Below are positions 1 to 8,584 of a stretch of DNA of 33,698 bases, one piece after another. How positions within the stretch are numbered: the first letter of the stretch is position 1; each line of letters starts with the position of its first letter. Made by a program: the position numbers and the translations under genes. The DNA comes from Bacteroidia bacterium (GTDB lineage: Bacteria > Bacteroidota > Bacteroidia > NS11-12g > UBA955): the NCBI GenBank assembly GCA_020853295.1, contig JADYZD010000279.1:1-33698 (forward strand), read 5' to 3'. The notes under the pieces are model-generated. The model was not told the origin of the DNA. It worked only from the letters and a program-made list of their open reading frames with translations, and did no database searches.

Positions 1-288
1 CTTGGGAAATCTATCAACCTCGGTTACATGGTTATACTTACCAATAATCTCAAGATACAAATCCTCGTGGTATGACAAACCCGTTTCTGGGTTTCGTGAA
101 AATGAAGCAAGTGTTAGAGTCAAGAAATCATCAAACACTGTGCGTAGATCATGCGAACCATCAAAACTCTCCAATAGACTTTGAAAGGATTCTTTTATTT
201 GTTTTTGTGCCATGTACAATTGTTTCATTGAGTATATGTCACAGGCACAATTGTCATAAGGCAGCTTTATTTCGGTAAACACCAACAT
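1..288 (-). CDS. Partial ORF (N-terminus), possible N-6 DNA methylase-like protein
   Basis: Minus-strand open frame of 96 codons running off the window: MLVFTEIKLPYDNCACDIYSMKQLYMAQKQIKESFQSLLESFDGSHDLRTVFDDFLTLTLASFSRNPETGLSYHEDLYLEIIGKYNHVTEVDRFPK; resembles N-terminal part of N6-methylases by eye; absent from supplied ORF track. Confidence 0.4.
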   Translation of the reverse strand, partial: MLVFTEIKLPYDNCACDIYSMKQLYMAQKQIKESFQSLLESFDGSHDLRTVFDDFLTLTLASFSRNPETGLSYHEDLYLEIIGKYNHVTEVDRFPK

Positions 289-289
289 T

Positions 290-584
290 GTTGACTGTTG
301 GCTACTTATCCAGCCCATTCCACTAGAAACATAAAAGGCTGGATAGGTACATAATGTCCATTATATAACGAGGTCATAGACCCGAAGCGCAAGCGGAGCC
401 CATCGGGTTGTTGTATGAATGTACATTATGTAAAGTAGAGTAAACCAACGAATGAAATGTAAAGGGAAACGAAGCCGGCCAATTGGGTTTCCCGGGTCTT
501 ATTGTGAAAATATCAAGTCAGGCCGGTGGGTGGGAAATATTTTCGAATGAGACCAAATTTCAAGAGTTGGTTTCAACAGTCAAC
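290..584. repeat. Intergenic block bounded by 11-bp inverted repeats (GTTGACTGTTG / CAACAGTCAAC) with nested hairpins
   Basis: 290-300 vs 574-584 perfect IR; inside: TATCCAGCC/GGCTGGATA (307-315/337-345), TACATAATGT/ACATTATGTA (348-357/423-432) and GAAAATAT/ATATTTTC. Confidence 0.6.
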
Positions 585-713
585 GCCGATTCCGCATTAA
601 TGGGATTCTATTAAAATTCTATCAACTAGAGAATTACATTTTGGAAGAATCTATTCCATCCATATTTCCATCCTTACAGTTTACTTTTTTACTATCTTTG
701 AAATTTTAGTCTC

Positions 714-1868
714 ATGTCTGAAAGCAAATTTTTTGAACACCAAACTATTTCGTCAAAAATCAAAGCCGAAATAGTATCTAATTACTTTCCAAAATATTGC
801 AATATCATTGTTGCGAAACATAAGCCTAAACAATTACGCTACATTGATTTATTCGCTGGACCTGGAATATACGAAGATGGGAGTGAAAGTACTCCTATTC
901 TAATAGCTCGCAACTGCCTATATAATCAATATCTCAGAGACAATGTTTGGTTCATATTTAACGATATGGAACACTGTAATACTTTGAAAAGTAATTTCAT
1001 GGAACAATTCCCAGAAGGGACTTTTAAAATCTCTCCATTCTTTAACAATCTTAAGGTTGGTGAAGCGCATAGAATTACTGATTTTCTCGTAAAATCAACA
1101 ATGATAAACGGACGAAATGAATCACCTTCAGTGCTTTTCATTGATCCGTTTGGGTATAAGGGTATAGAGACCAAGGTTCTTGCAGAATTCTTAAAAAATT
1201 GGGGTAATGAGATATTTTTATTCGTAAATACTAAAAGAATTCATCCTGCACTTGAAAATGACAAGTTTGAGGATTTAATGAAACAACTTTTTCCAACACA
1301 ATTAGAAAAAATAAAAGTAGATAGACGATATAAGTCCACAGTCATCGAAAGACTAAATTTGATAATAGATGCTCTTGGAGAAGAGTATAAAATATTACTA
1401 GACACAAACAATTTATTTTATACGGCTTTTAAGTTCCAAGAAGAGGACAGTGATGGAACAAGTCACTATATTCTTCATTTTACAAAAGGTGTAAGAGGTT
1501 TTGATTTGATCAAAACCATTTACAACGACTTTGCGAATGTCGGCACGTTCTTTGACGGTAAAAATACATATACTTTTGACGCAAAGAAATACGGTAAAGA
1601 TGTCGTAGAACTGTTTGACCAAAATGCAGAAAATATAAAACAACTAAAAGCAGACATATTTAGCAATTTCAAGGGTAAAACAATAAAAGCTATTGATTTA
1701 TTTGATAAATTCCACACAAAACACTTATTCAGTAGAGCCCATTATACTCAAGCGTTAAGAGAACTTGTTACCGATGGTCTTTTATCATCAAGATTTACTG
1801 ACAACAAAAGCCATAGTGTTTCTGTTTTAATTTCCAAAGATTGCGAACTAACTTTCAAAAATGGCTAA
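714..1868 (+). CDS. tcmP: Three-Cys-motif partner protein (TcmP family)
   Basis: [51 protein letters not shown] and [13 protein letters not shown] match TcmP hallmarks; overlaps downstream DUF5131 gene by 8 nt. Confidence 0.85.
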   Translation: MSESKFFEHQTISSKIKAEIVSNYFPKYCNIIVAKHKPKQLRYIDLFAGPGIYEDGSESTPILIARNCLYNQYLRDNVWFIFNDMEHCNTLKSNFMEQFPEGTFKISPFFNNLKVGEAHRITDFLVKSTMINGRNESPSVLFIDPFGYKGIETKVLAEFLKNWGNEIFLFVNTKRIHPALENDKFEDLMKQLFPTQLEKIKVDRRYKSTVIERLNLIIDALGEEYKILLDTNNLFYTAFKFQEEDSDGTSHYILHFTKGVRGFDLIKTIYNDFANVGTFFDGKNTYTFDAKKYGKDVVELFDQNAENIKQLKADIFSNFKGKTIKAIDLFDKFHTKHLFSRAHYTQALRELVTDGLLSSRFTDNKSHSVSVLISKDCELTFKNG

Positions 1869-2568
1869 TTCCTCCATTGAATGGACTGAAATGACCTGGA
1901 ACCCAACCACTGGTTGTACAAAGGTTTCAGACGGCTGCAAGTTCTGCTATGCCGAAATAATGACTAGGAGACTAAAAGCTATGGGACAAGAAAAATACAA
2001 GTATGGATTCAAAGTTGTAAGAACCCACCCTGATACTTTGTTAATTCCATATACCTGGACAAGCCCTAAAACAGTGTTTGTGAATTCAATGAGTGACTTA
2101 TTTCATGAAGATGTCCCATTAGAGTTTATAAAGGATGTTTTCAAAGTAATGAATGATAACAAACAACACATTTTTCAAGTATTAACAAAACGGTCCGAAA
2201 GGCTAGCAGAAATACACAAAGAACTCAAGTGGACAAAGAATATCTGGATGGGAGTATCTGTCGAGAATGAAAAAGTTTTAAGCCGAATTGAGGATCTAAG
2301 AAAAACAAGAGCTAAAATAAAATTCCTCTCCCTCGAACCGCTAATAGGACCATTAAATAATTTAAATCTGTCAAAGATAAATTGGGTAATTGTCGGTGGA
2401 GAAAGTGGTTTCAAGCCAAGAAAAATGGAATCAGAATGGGTACTGAATATCCTTAAACAATGTGAGAAGGCTAATGTTCCATTCTTTTTTAAACAATGGG
2501 GTGGTAAAAATAAGAAAGCAGCAGGCAGAATTCTAAATGGGCGTACATATGATAATATGCCTACATAA
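1861..2568 (+). CDS. DUF5131 / phage Gp37-Gp68 family protein (radical SAM-like three-Cys motif)
   Basis: [34 protein letters not shown]...[15 protein letters not shown]...VLTKRSERL...WMGVSVEN...[10 protein letters not shown]...FFKQWGG. Confidence 0.9.
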   Translation: MANSSIEWTEMTWNPTTGCTKVSDGCKFCYAEIMTRRLKAMGQEKYKYGFKVVRTHPDTLLIPYTWTSPKTVFVNSMSDLFHEDVPLEFIKDVFKVMNDNKQHIFQVLTKRSERLAEIHKELKWTKNIWMGVSVENEKVLSRIEDLRKTRAKIKFLSLEPLIGPLNNLNLSKINWVIVGGESGFKPRKMESEWVLNILKQCEKANVPFFFKQWGGKNKKAAGRILNGRTYDNMPT

Positions 2569-2603
2569 AAAAGAGGCTGCCAATTTATTTGGGACAGCCT
2601 CTA
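2564..2603 (-). terminator. Intrinsic terminator between convergent genes (strong on minus strand)
   Basis: AGAGGCTG(T/C)C ... CAGCCTCT stem followed on minus strand by TTTTTT. Confidence 0.75.
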
Positions 2604-2611
2604 AAATTTAA

Positions 2612-2914
2612 TTAAAGTTCTACACTTTGCTTTGCGTTTTTAAATGATAACTCACCTTTGGGTGTCATTACAAAGTTGTCGTCACTTTTAATAATAACGT
2701 TGCGTTCCAACAATACATCAATGTATTCGAATGATAATATACCAGGAGGAAAAGCAAAAATTCTTTCATTCGAATCTATAAAAGAATATAGATCACTGAT
2801 TGGTAACGGTTGGTTTTCGGAAATGTGTTTTAAGATACAGTACTTTGTGTACTCATACCTGGTTGCCTCTCTATTAATGTTTGGAGGCATTTGAAGAACT
2901 GTTGCTGGGCTCAT
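2612..2914 (-). CDS. Small winged-helix-like hypothetical protein, operonic with HD-domain gene
   Basis: 100-aa ORF starting 11 nt after the HD gene stop; LLERNVIIKSDDNFVMTPKGELSF resembles wHTH wing segment (by eye). Confidence 0.6.
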   Translation of the reverse strand: MSPATVLQMPPNINREATRYEYTKYCILKHISENQPLPISDLYSFIDSNERIFAFPPGILSFEYIDVLLERNVIIKSDDNFVMTPKGELSFKNAKQSVEL

Positions 2915-2924
2915 ATTTTTAGTA

Positions 2925-4763
2925 TTAATTTGTTTGACTTTGTTGATTTACTATTAATTGTACAATAAAGTCATTAAAAATGCTACTGCACTTTTGATGA
3001 TACTCCCTATCTGACCGAACCTTGTTTTTCACAAAAAAAAGTCTTGGATTAACTACATTTCGGGTTGTTTCCTTCAATGATCTGAGATAAATCGAAATAT
3101 CAGAGACATGCACAAGACCATTCTTAGTAAATATTTCGACTGGTTCTTTATCTTTAAAGATTTTTGGAGTACAATCGGCTATAAACAACTCTATTCCACA
3201 TTCTGATTCCAGAATATTTTTTAATTTATCATATTGCTCAGATTCCAAATTTAACAAATCATTAATGATCTCAATTATTTTATTCTCCATCTTTTCGAAA
3301 GAAATTCCATATTCATTAATCAGTCGGCTTTCAATAGTATCCAAAGAATATTGTATATCGCTTTCTCTCTTCCACAAAGGTACAATATGTTCAATTTTTC
3401 TATATAATACTACCTCTAGTAATTCATTCAAATTGTCATTACGTATTTCCTTTTTTGTACAATCATGGTATATATTCTGCAACAATGCACGTAGCCAATT
3501 ATCATCATAATATTCATAATTATATTTACTTAAAATACACTCATGTGCCTGATTCTTTGCCTCGCAAGTAATAAAACCCGATATTTGCAATCGTTGAATA
3601 ATATCACGCTCTTTTCCCTGAGAATAAATATCAAATAATTTTCTAATTAACAACTCTAAAGCTTTATCACAGCGCAATACATTGTGATGATGAATAATAT
3701 ATTTATACATCAAATACCTTTGATGAAAAAACTCTTCTATGGCCGACTGAGCCTGTGGCTTTAAAACTATTTTAAATTGTTCATTTTCTAAATGTAGTTT
3801 AATTGATTCCAAAATCCTATCCAAATCAATTGCTCCCAACTCTGATGATGAAGACTTTGGGTCACGTATACAATAATCTAAACGGTCAGCATCTAACTCA
3901 CTTGAAATTATAGTATGCAAACAACTAATAATTGAGTCTAACAGATTCAATGACTTTTCAGGTCCATGTTTACCTTTATTCAATACAAAAATCACTTTTG
4001 ATAAATGAAGACATGCCTTGTTTATATCACCATTAATTTTTAAACCCATTATTATATCAATACCTTTCATCTCATGAAGAGGTAATTTATACGGGGAATA
4101 AATACCAAGAGTTCTTAGGTTTTCATTAAATTTTGCATTAACAATAGTAAGATTGTTAGAAATGATATCAGATTCTTCTGCCAATTTATTTTTTTCTACA
4201 TATCCTTCTAAGGCATATTCAAACAGATGACTAAAAGGATAATGTCCTATATCATGCGCAATGCACGCAATCCTAACAGACTGCCACAATATATTCAAAA
4301 GTGCTATTTCCTCTTGAACATTTAAATCATTAGCACCAGAATCAAAAATTGGATGAGTTATACTTGCAATATTACCAAACTCACTCCCCCATTCAGAAAA
4401 TAATGACCCAATTGGACTAATTGCATTTGTCTTACTGGCAACTAATTCTCTGGCAACCCTCAAAAATTTCAATAACGTTTCATCTTCAGCATTTTCTACT
4501 GCTTGCTTAAACATTTGTCCACCCAGATGCATAACACCTAGTGAGTGACAAAATCTATCAGAATGATTTGAGGCATACGTATAGTACACCAAAGAATTTT
4601 GGCCAACGAAACGAAGTCTTTGAAAAATAGGGTTCTCGATTATTTGTTTTTCAAGAGGGGTAATGTGAATATACCCGTGAATATTGTCTTTAAACACACT
4701 CACCTTTGTATTACCCTCGTTTTTCATTCCTCTGACCCTAATTAAAACGCTAATATTGCCCAT
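2925..4763 (-). CDS. HD-domain protein, SAMHD1/dGTPase-like phosphohydrolase
   Basis: HITPLEKQIIENPIFQRLRFVGQ...RFCHSLGVMHLG...CIAHDIGHYPFSHLFE...SSELDADRLDYCIRD: H...HD...D motif of SAMHD1-like HD proteins. Confidence 0.88.
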   Translation of the reverse strand: MGNISVLIRVRGMKNEGNTKVSVFKDNIHGYIHITPLEKQIIENPIFQRLRFVGQNSLVYYTYASNHSDRFCHSLGVMHLGGQMFKQAVENAEDETLLKFLRVARELVASKTNAISPIGSLFSEWGSEFGNIASITHPIFDSGANDLNVQEEIALLNILWQSVRIACIAHDIGHYPFSHLFEYALEGYVEKNKLAEESDIISNNLTIVNAKFNENLRTLGIYSPYKLPLHEMKGIDIIMGLKINGDINKACLHLSKVIFVLNKGKHGPEKSLNLLDSIISCLHTIISSELDADRLDYCIRDPKSSSSELGAIDLDRILESIKLHLENEQFKIVLKPQAQSAIEEFFHQRYLMYKYIIHHHNVLRCDKALELLIRKLFDIYSQGKERDIIQRLQISGFITCEAKNQAHECILSKYNYEYYDDNWLRALLQNIYHDCTKKEIRNDNLNELLEVVLYRKIEHIVPLWKRESDIQYSLDTIESRLINEYGISFEKMENKIIEIINDLLNLESEQYDKLKNILESECGIELFIADCTPKIFKDKEPVEIFTKNGLVHVSDISIYLRSLKETTRNVVNPRLFFVKNKVRSDREYHQKCSSIFNDFIVQLIVNQQSQTN

Positions 4764-4766
4764 ACT

Positions 4767-5078
4767 TTATACAAGTTCACCATAGAAGTTTTCAACACTT
4801 GTTGATTCTGGTGTTTTAGGGGTATCTTTCTGCAATGCTATAAGTCTCCTCCAAAGCGGACAGTTCCAGAAATACTGGGTGGGCAATAAAATGTGGTTTA
4901 GCCGCAATGGGTAAGGAAAACTCTTTAAGACAAACGGTGTCGCGTGAGCAGCCGTTTGGTTTAATGTGTTTTCGTGTGGGTGAATAAATTGATTGAGTAA
5001 TTCAAAGTCAGGGATACTTATGCTGGAAAGGATTGGAAGCAAAGGATCCTGGCGCGAATACGCAAATGAATTTATCAC
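4767..5078 (-). CDS. Hypothetical 103-aa ORF (uncertain)
   Basis: Open frame starting at GTG, ending 3 nt before HD gene start; no recognised motif. Confidence 0.2.
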   Translation of the reverse strand: MINSFAYSRQDPLLPILSSISIPDFELLNQFIHPHENTLNQTAAHATPFVLKSFPYPLRLNHILLPTQYFWNCPLWRRLIALQKDTPKTPESTSVENFYGELV

Positions 5079-5186
5079 CTTTGGGCGTGCTGGGTAAATT
5101 CCTTTAAAAAGGGTGGGTATAAATTAATTTCTTAAAACCTGTTAACTCCTAATTGTATTTTTAATATTTTTGGAGAAACAATAATT

Positions 5187-5582
5187 ATGACTACACTTTT
5201 TGAAACCCTAAATGGCCTATTTGGTGGAAAGGCACCACGTATTTTGCGCGCGTATTTATTGCGTGGAGTTATTACACCCAGCTTAAAAGCCCAAATCACC
5301 AAAAACATTGCAACAATCTTAGCCAAGAACCCAAGAAAACACTTCAAGTTTGGCAAAACAGGCAATGAACATGCACGGGCAAAGGACTTTGACGACTACA
5401 AAATAGCACCCTATACAAAAATGTACTTGCTCTACACCTCAACCGTTGAGAGTCGAGTAAGTGAACTTGAAATCTACTACATCCGCAAATACAAGGAACT
5501 GAGCTTGTGTGATAACAAAAGTGAAGCCAATCACAAAATGGACCAGCGCAATGGACGATTCTATTTATATATGGTTATTTAG
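5187..5582 (+). CDS. Hypothetical protein, possible divergent GIY-YIG-like fold
   Basis: 131-aa ORF; KTGNEHARAKDFDDYKIAPYTKMYLLYTSTVESRVSELEIYYIRKYKELSLCDNKSEANHKMDQRNGRFYLYMVI. Confidence 0.5.
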   Translation: MTTLFETLNGLFGGKAPRILRAYLLRGVITPSLKAQITKNIATILAKNPRKHFKFGKTGNEHARAKDFDDYKIAPYTKMYLLYTSTVESRVSELEIYYIRKYKELSLCDNKSEANHKMDQRNGRFYLYMVI

Positions 5583-5662
5583 ATATACGCTATCTATCTG
5601 AAATTTTAGTGCAATACATTAATCTGATACCTAAAACAAGGTAACTAGAGAACTCTAAAAAC

Positions 5663-6604
5663 CTATTCTATCCAAAATTCATCAGTCAACCAATCAATAG
5701 GAAAACCCATTTGTTCAATATTTATTTCTGAATATTTTCTAATTAAATTAATAAGCTCTGATCTAAAAAGATAGAAATGCCCTGTTGACTTTAATAGATA
5801 CAAAAGAACACAAATATTTGGGTACAGTCGATGAGATTTAGTAAACCGAGGAAAATTGCCAATATTCTTTTTGGGAATAGTGGGTATTGCATGAAAATGG
5901 GAATCCCACAATCTACTGTGGTGCGCACAAATATTACGAACAAGAGAGATACAATGAACCCAACTTGCCAGAACATCTGGATCAAGGATTCCAAAATGTT
6001 TAGATATTTCCTTCTTAGGATAATAAAGAGTATTGGCGTTTTCATACAATTTAGAAATTAAACCAAAAGTAAGATTCTCAAATGAGAACCAAGATGGAGG
6101 ATTCTTCGGGGGATCATACTTTTTAAAATAGTTTCTAATCTGTGGATCCGTTTGTTTTGAACGCTTAACTTGAGATTTCAAATGCTCACAGTGTTCAAAA
6201 TGAAGATGTGGCTTTTTGAAGTACGTATCATATTCAAACCACCAAGCAATAGGTCTTTTCTCAGGAAACTGCAATTTCTCAAATTCAGAATAATAGTAAC
6301 TGAACGTAGTCCTAAAAGCAACTTCAAATTTCTCTATAGCCTTAAATAACAAATGTTTCAGTTCTGCATCAAACTCATAAACATATACGATATCTTCCCA
6401 TTTTGTACTGGTATTAAATCCATGATTTGAATCATGCATGATCTGGTATCTAAACATGTAAGGCTTGACGCGAGCATAACTAACATTAAAAAGAAATTTT
6501 CTAACTTCATTTTTATCCTCAATAATCAATCCACGTTCAAGCAATTGCTGAATCTGTTCTTCGATATTCTTATGTTCTTTAGGAAACGGTATTTTATCAG
6601 ACAT
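5663..6604 (-). CDS. Abi_2 family (AbiD/AbiF-like) abortive infection protein, HEPN-type
   Basis: MSDKIPFPKEHKNIEEQIQQLLERGLIIEDKNEVRKFLFNVSYARVKPYMFRYQ...ELKHLLFKAIEKFEVAFRTTFSYYYSEF...HCISLVRNICAHHSRLWD (RX4H = RNICAH). Start reassigned from 6631 to 6604 because the longer start lies in a terminator-like stem. Confidence 0.88.
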   Translation of the reverse strand: MSDKIPFPKEHKNIEEQIQQLLERGLIIEDKNEVRKFLFNVSYARVKPYMFRYQIMHDSNHGFNTSTKWEDIVYVYEFDAELKHLLFKAIEKFEVAFRTTFSYYYSEFEKLQFPEKRPIAWWFEYDTYFKKPHLHFEHCEHLKSQVKRSKQTDPQIRNYFKKYDPPKNPPSWFSFENLTFGLISKLYENANTLYYPKKEISKHFGILDPDVLASWVHCISLVRNICAHHSRLWDSHFHAIPTIPKKNIGNFPRFTKSHRLYPNICVLLYLLKSTGHFYLFRSELINLIRKYSEINIEQMGFPIDWLTDEFWIE

Positions 6605-6615
6605 AATGCACCCAT

Positions 6616-6672
6616 AAAAAAAGAGACCCACCCATATTGCGCATTCACATTTGTGTCTAGGCGTGGGTGGGT
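6616..6672 (-). terminator. Terminator-like hairpin between candidate small RNA and Abi_2 gene
   Basis: 9-bp perfect stem ACCCACCCA/TGGGTGGGT (6664-6672 / 6626-6634) then CTCTTTTTTT on minus strand. Confidence 0.7.
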
Positions 6673-6748
6673 ACTATTATCTTCAAACTAACAACAAGTC
6701 TGATTACTGGAATCCACAACTTATCGTATGTCTTGTATTTTGTAAAAA
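6616..6748 (-). ncRNA. Candidate small RNA upstream of the Abi_2 gene
   Basis: Bacteroidota-type promoter (TTG-N20-TACTTTTG) upstream, no significant ORF, ends in ACCCACCCA...TGGGTGGGT stem plus TTTTTTT 11 nt before the Abi start codon. Confidence 0.6.
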
Positions 6749-6754
6749 GGACGG

Positions 6755-6785
6755 CAAAAGTAATATTTTAAAAGCTCATATGCAA
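6755..6785 (-). promoter_or_regulatory. Bacteroidota-type promoter: -33 TTG, N20, -7 TACTTTTG
   Basis: Minus strand TTG (6783-6785) 20 nt from TACTTTTGC (6754-6762), matching TTTG/N19-20/TAnnTTTG consensus. Confidence 0.6.
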
Positions 6786-6953
6786 GCTCATTGCTAACTT
6801 TTTTATATCTCTCTTATATTCAATGATATAGAAAAGTGCATAGACTGTAAATATTGACAGTTTTACATAAAAGTAGCATAAAATGCTGCACCCTGTACCA
6901 TGAAGTCAGGTTGGCAAATTTTCTAAAACCACACTTTTTCCACACAAATCGTC

Positions 6954-8243
6954 CTATTCTAAAAACCCAAAACGGATTTCCCTTTCAACATCCATCCGCT
7001 TTCGAGCAAAGATTCGGTGGTTTCTTTCAATAATGGCATTCTTTAAATTATGTGGCATGTGTAGGTTCGGTACAGAATCAGCCGAAAACGGCATCGATGT
7101 GGCTCCATCAATCATCAGCTTGACATACATACCATATTTAGGAAGGTTGATAATATCTTCTCGATTAAAAACCGGGAAGAATTCAGGTTCTATAAGCTCA
7201 GCATCTTTGGAACCTACCCGAAAACAAATAATTGTACCAACATTACCAAATACAGCAGAGCGAGTATCATCATCCAATTGATCAAGATACTGGTGAGTCA
7301 GAAATAGAGATAATTTGTACTTTCTGGCCTCGGAAAGAATCTCCGCAAAGCTGTGGTTAACAAACAAATGGGCCTCGTCAATGTATAAAAAGAAAGGTTT
7401 TCGCAAGTGCTCAGGAACCCGAGCTCTTGCCATCGCACACAGCTGAATTGATGTCACCATGATACTACCAAGTATTGCCGATACATCATCACCTAAATGC
7501 CCCTTGGATAAATTACAAATCAAGATTTTTCGTGAGTCCAGAATATGTTGCAGCCTGAATGTCCTTGTTTTTTGACCTAAAGAATTTCGCAATGGCATAG
7601 AACTATTAAAGACACCCATCTTGTTTAGTATCGGTGCTATGGCTTCATTTCTAAAGGAAGGGGTGTATTTATCAAACTCCGCATTAAAAAAGCTAATGAC
7701 TGGATCTGACTTAACGTATTTAAGTATTTTAGCACGATGCACTGAGTTTGAAAGAAATGGTTGAATATCCAACAGGGTTGCGCCTGGGTATTCTAATAGT
7801 GCCAATAGGGTGTATCTTAAAATGTGTTCAAGTCGAGGGCCCCAACTCTCAAACCAAATTTTCTTAAACGTGCTGATTAATCCTGACACGACAAGATGTC
7901 TGTGGTCTGGATGGACACCAACCATTGGATTAATACCAATTGGAAAGTCTATATCTCCCGGATTAAAATAGACGACATCTTCCATTCGGTGCTCGGGAAT
8001 GTAATTTAATATACTCTCAGCTAAATCTCCGTGGGGGTCAATTAATGCTGTACCATGTCCTCTGTTAATGTCAGAGAGAATCATATTTAAAAGCAGGGTT
8101 GATTTTCCAACCCCTGTTTTACCTATTGAATAAATGTGTGCCATGCGATCTAAATCACGAATACCAAAACGTCTGTGTTCGTTTCGAAAGTTTGTAATCC
8201 CTACTGGGGTTACATCAATTGTTTTTATGTATTTATTACTCAT
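6954..8243 (-). CDS. HerA/VirD4/TraD-like P-loop ATPase (T4SS DNA-binding-domain type)
   Basis: GIRDLDRMAHIYSIGKTGVGKSTLLLNMI (Walker A), DPHGDLAESIL, FFLYIDEAHLFVNHSFAEILSEARKYKLSLFLTHQYLDQL; start placed at MSNKYIK. Confidence 0.85.
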   Translation of the reverse strand: MSNKYIKTIDVTPVGITNFRNEHRRFGIRDLDRMAHIYSIGKTGVGKSTLLLNMILSDINRGHGTALIDPHGDLAESILNYIPEHRMEDVVYFNPGDIDFPIGINPMVGVHPDHRHLVVSGLISTFKKIWFESWGPRLEHILRYTLLALLEYPGATLLDIQPFLSNSVHRAKILKYVKSDPVISFFNAEFDKYTPSFRNEAIAPILNKMGVFNSSMPLRNSLGQKTRTFRLQHILDSRKILICNLSKGHLGDDVSAILGSIMVTSIQLCAMARARVPEHLRKPFFLYIDEAHLFVNHSFAEILSEARKYKLSLFLTHQYLDQLDDDTRSAVFGNVGTIICFRVGSKDAELIEPEFFPVFNREDIINLPKYGMYVKLMIDGATSMPFSADSVPNLHMPHNLKNAIIERNHRIFARKRMDVEREIRFGFLE

Positions 8244-8305
8244 GCTTGAAATAATAAACTTATAGCACCCCTGTTGTAACTGGGCTGAAATTCGGAATAT
8301 CGACA

Positions 8306-8322
8306 ATTAAGCCAGGCTTAAT
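8306..8322. promoter_or_regulatory. Perfect 17-bp palindrome in divergent intergenic region
   Basis: ATTAAGCC-A-GGCTTAAT. Confidence 0.6.
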
Positions 8323-8352
8323 AACGCAGAATAAACTCGGTATGCTGATTCT

Positions 8353-8535
8353 ATGTATATCTCGGCAGAAGACTTAGAAACACTTAAAAACATTCTTCAA
8401 TCCAAGTATGATTTTCATGGTAGTGATTCTGACGTTTCTGAAATAGCTCAAAACATACTAAAAAGTATCCTCATTGCAAATCAGTACCCGATTCCAAAAG
8501 ATTGGTTTATCCACTCGGGAGAGAGCTCACAATAA
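8353..8535 (+). CDS. Small hypothetical protein upstream of serine recombinase
   Basis: 60-aa ORF MYISAEDLETLKNILQSKYDFHGSDSDVSEIAQNILKSILIANQYPIPKDWFIHSGESSQ, same strand as recombinase, 49 nt upstream. Confidence 0.45.
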   Translation: MYISAEDLETLKNILQSKYDFHGSDSDVSEIAQNILKSILIANQYPIPKDWFIHSGESSQ

Positions 8536-8584
8536 GCTTCTCAGGTAATTTTACTTACCCGCTAATCTATGGTATAACCGACTT

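Noticed and set aside
348-432. Firm call of an integron attC site
   Set aside because: No canonical GTTRRRY/RYYYAAC core boxes and no integron integrase in the window; kept only as attC-like structure.
926-1174. Many ORFs antisense to clear genes (e.g. 926-1174 -, 2175-2414 -, 8881-9240 -, 16232-16594 +, 17478-17858 +, 18921-19430 +, 32280-32723 +)
   Set aside because: They lie opposite or out of frame with strongly supported coding sequences and show no recognisable motifs; best explained as chance open frames.
4767-5078. 103-aa ORF as part of the HD operon
   Set aside because: Adjacent to the HD start but without motifs and with unusual composition; left as low-confidence only.
6605-6631. 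Upstream start of the Abi_2 protein (MGLFFYGCI...)
   Set aside because: It overlaps the terminator-like stem and T-run; MSDKIPFPKE at 6604 is more plausible.
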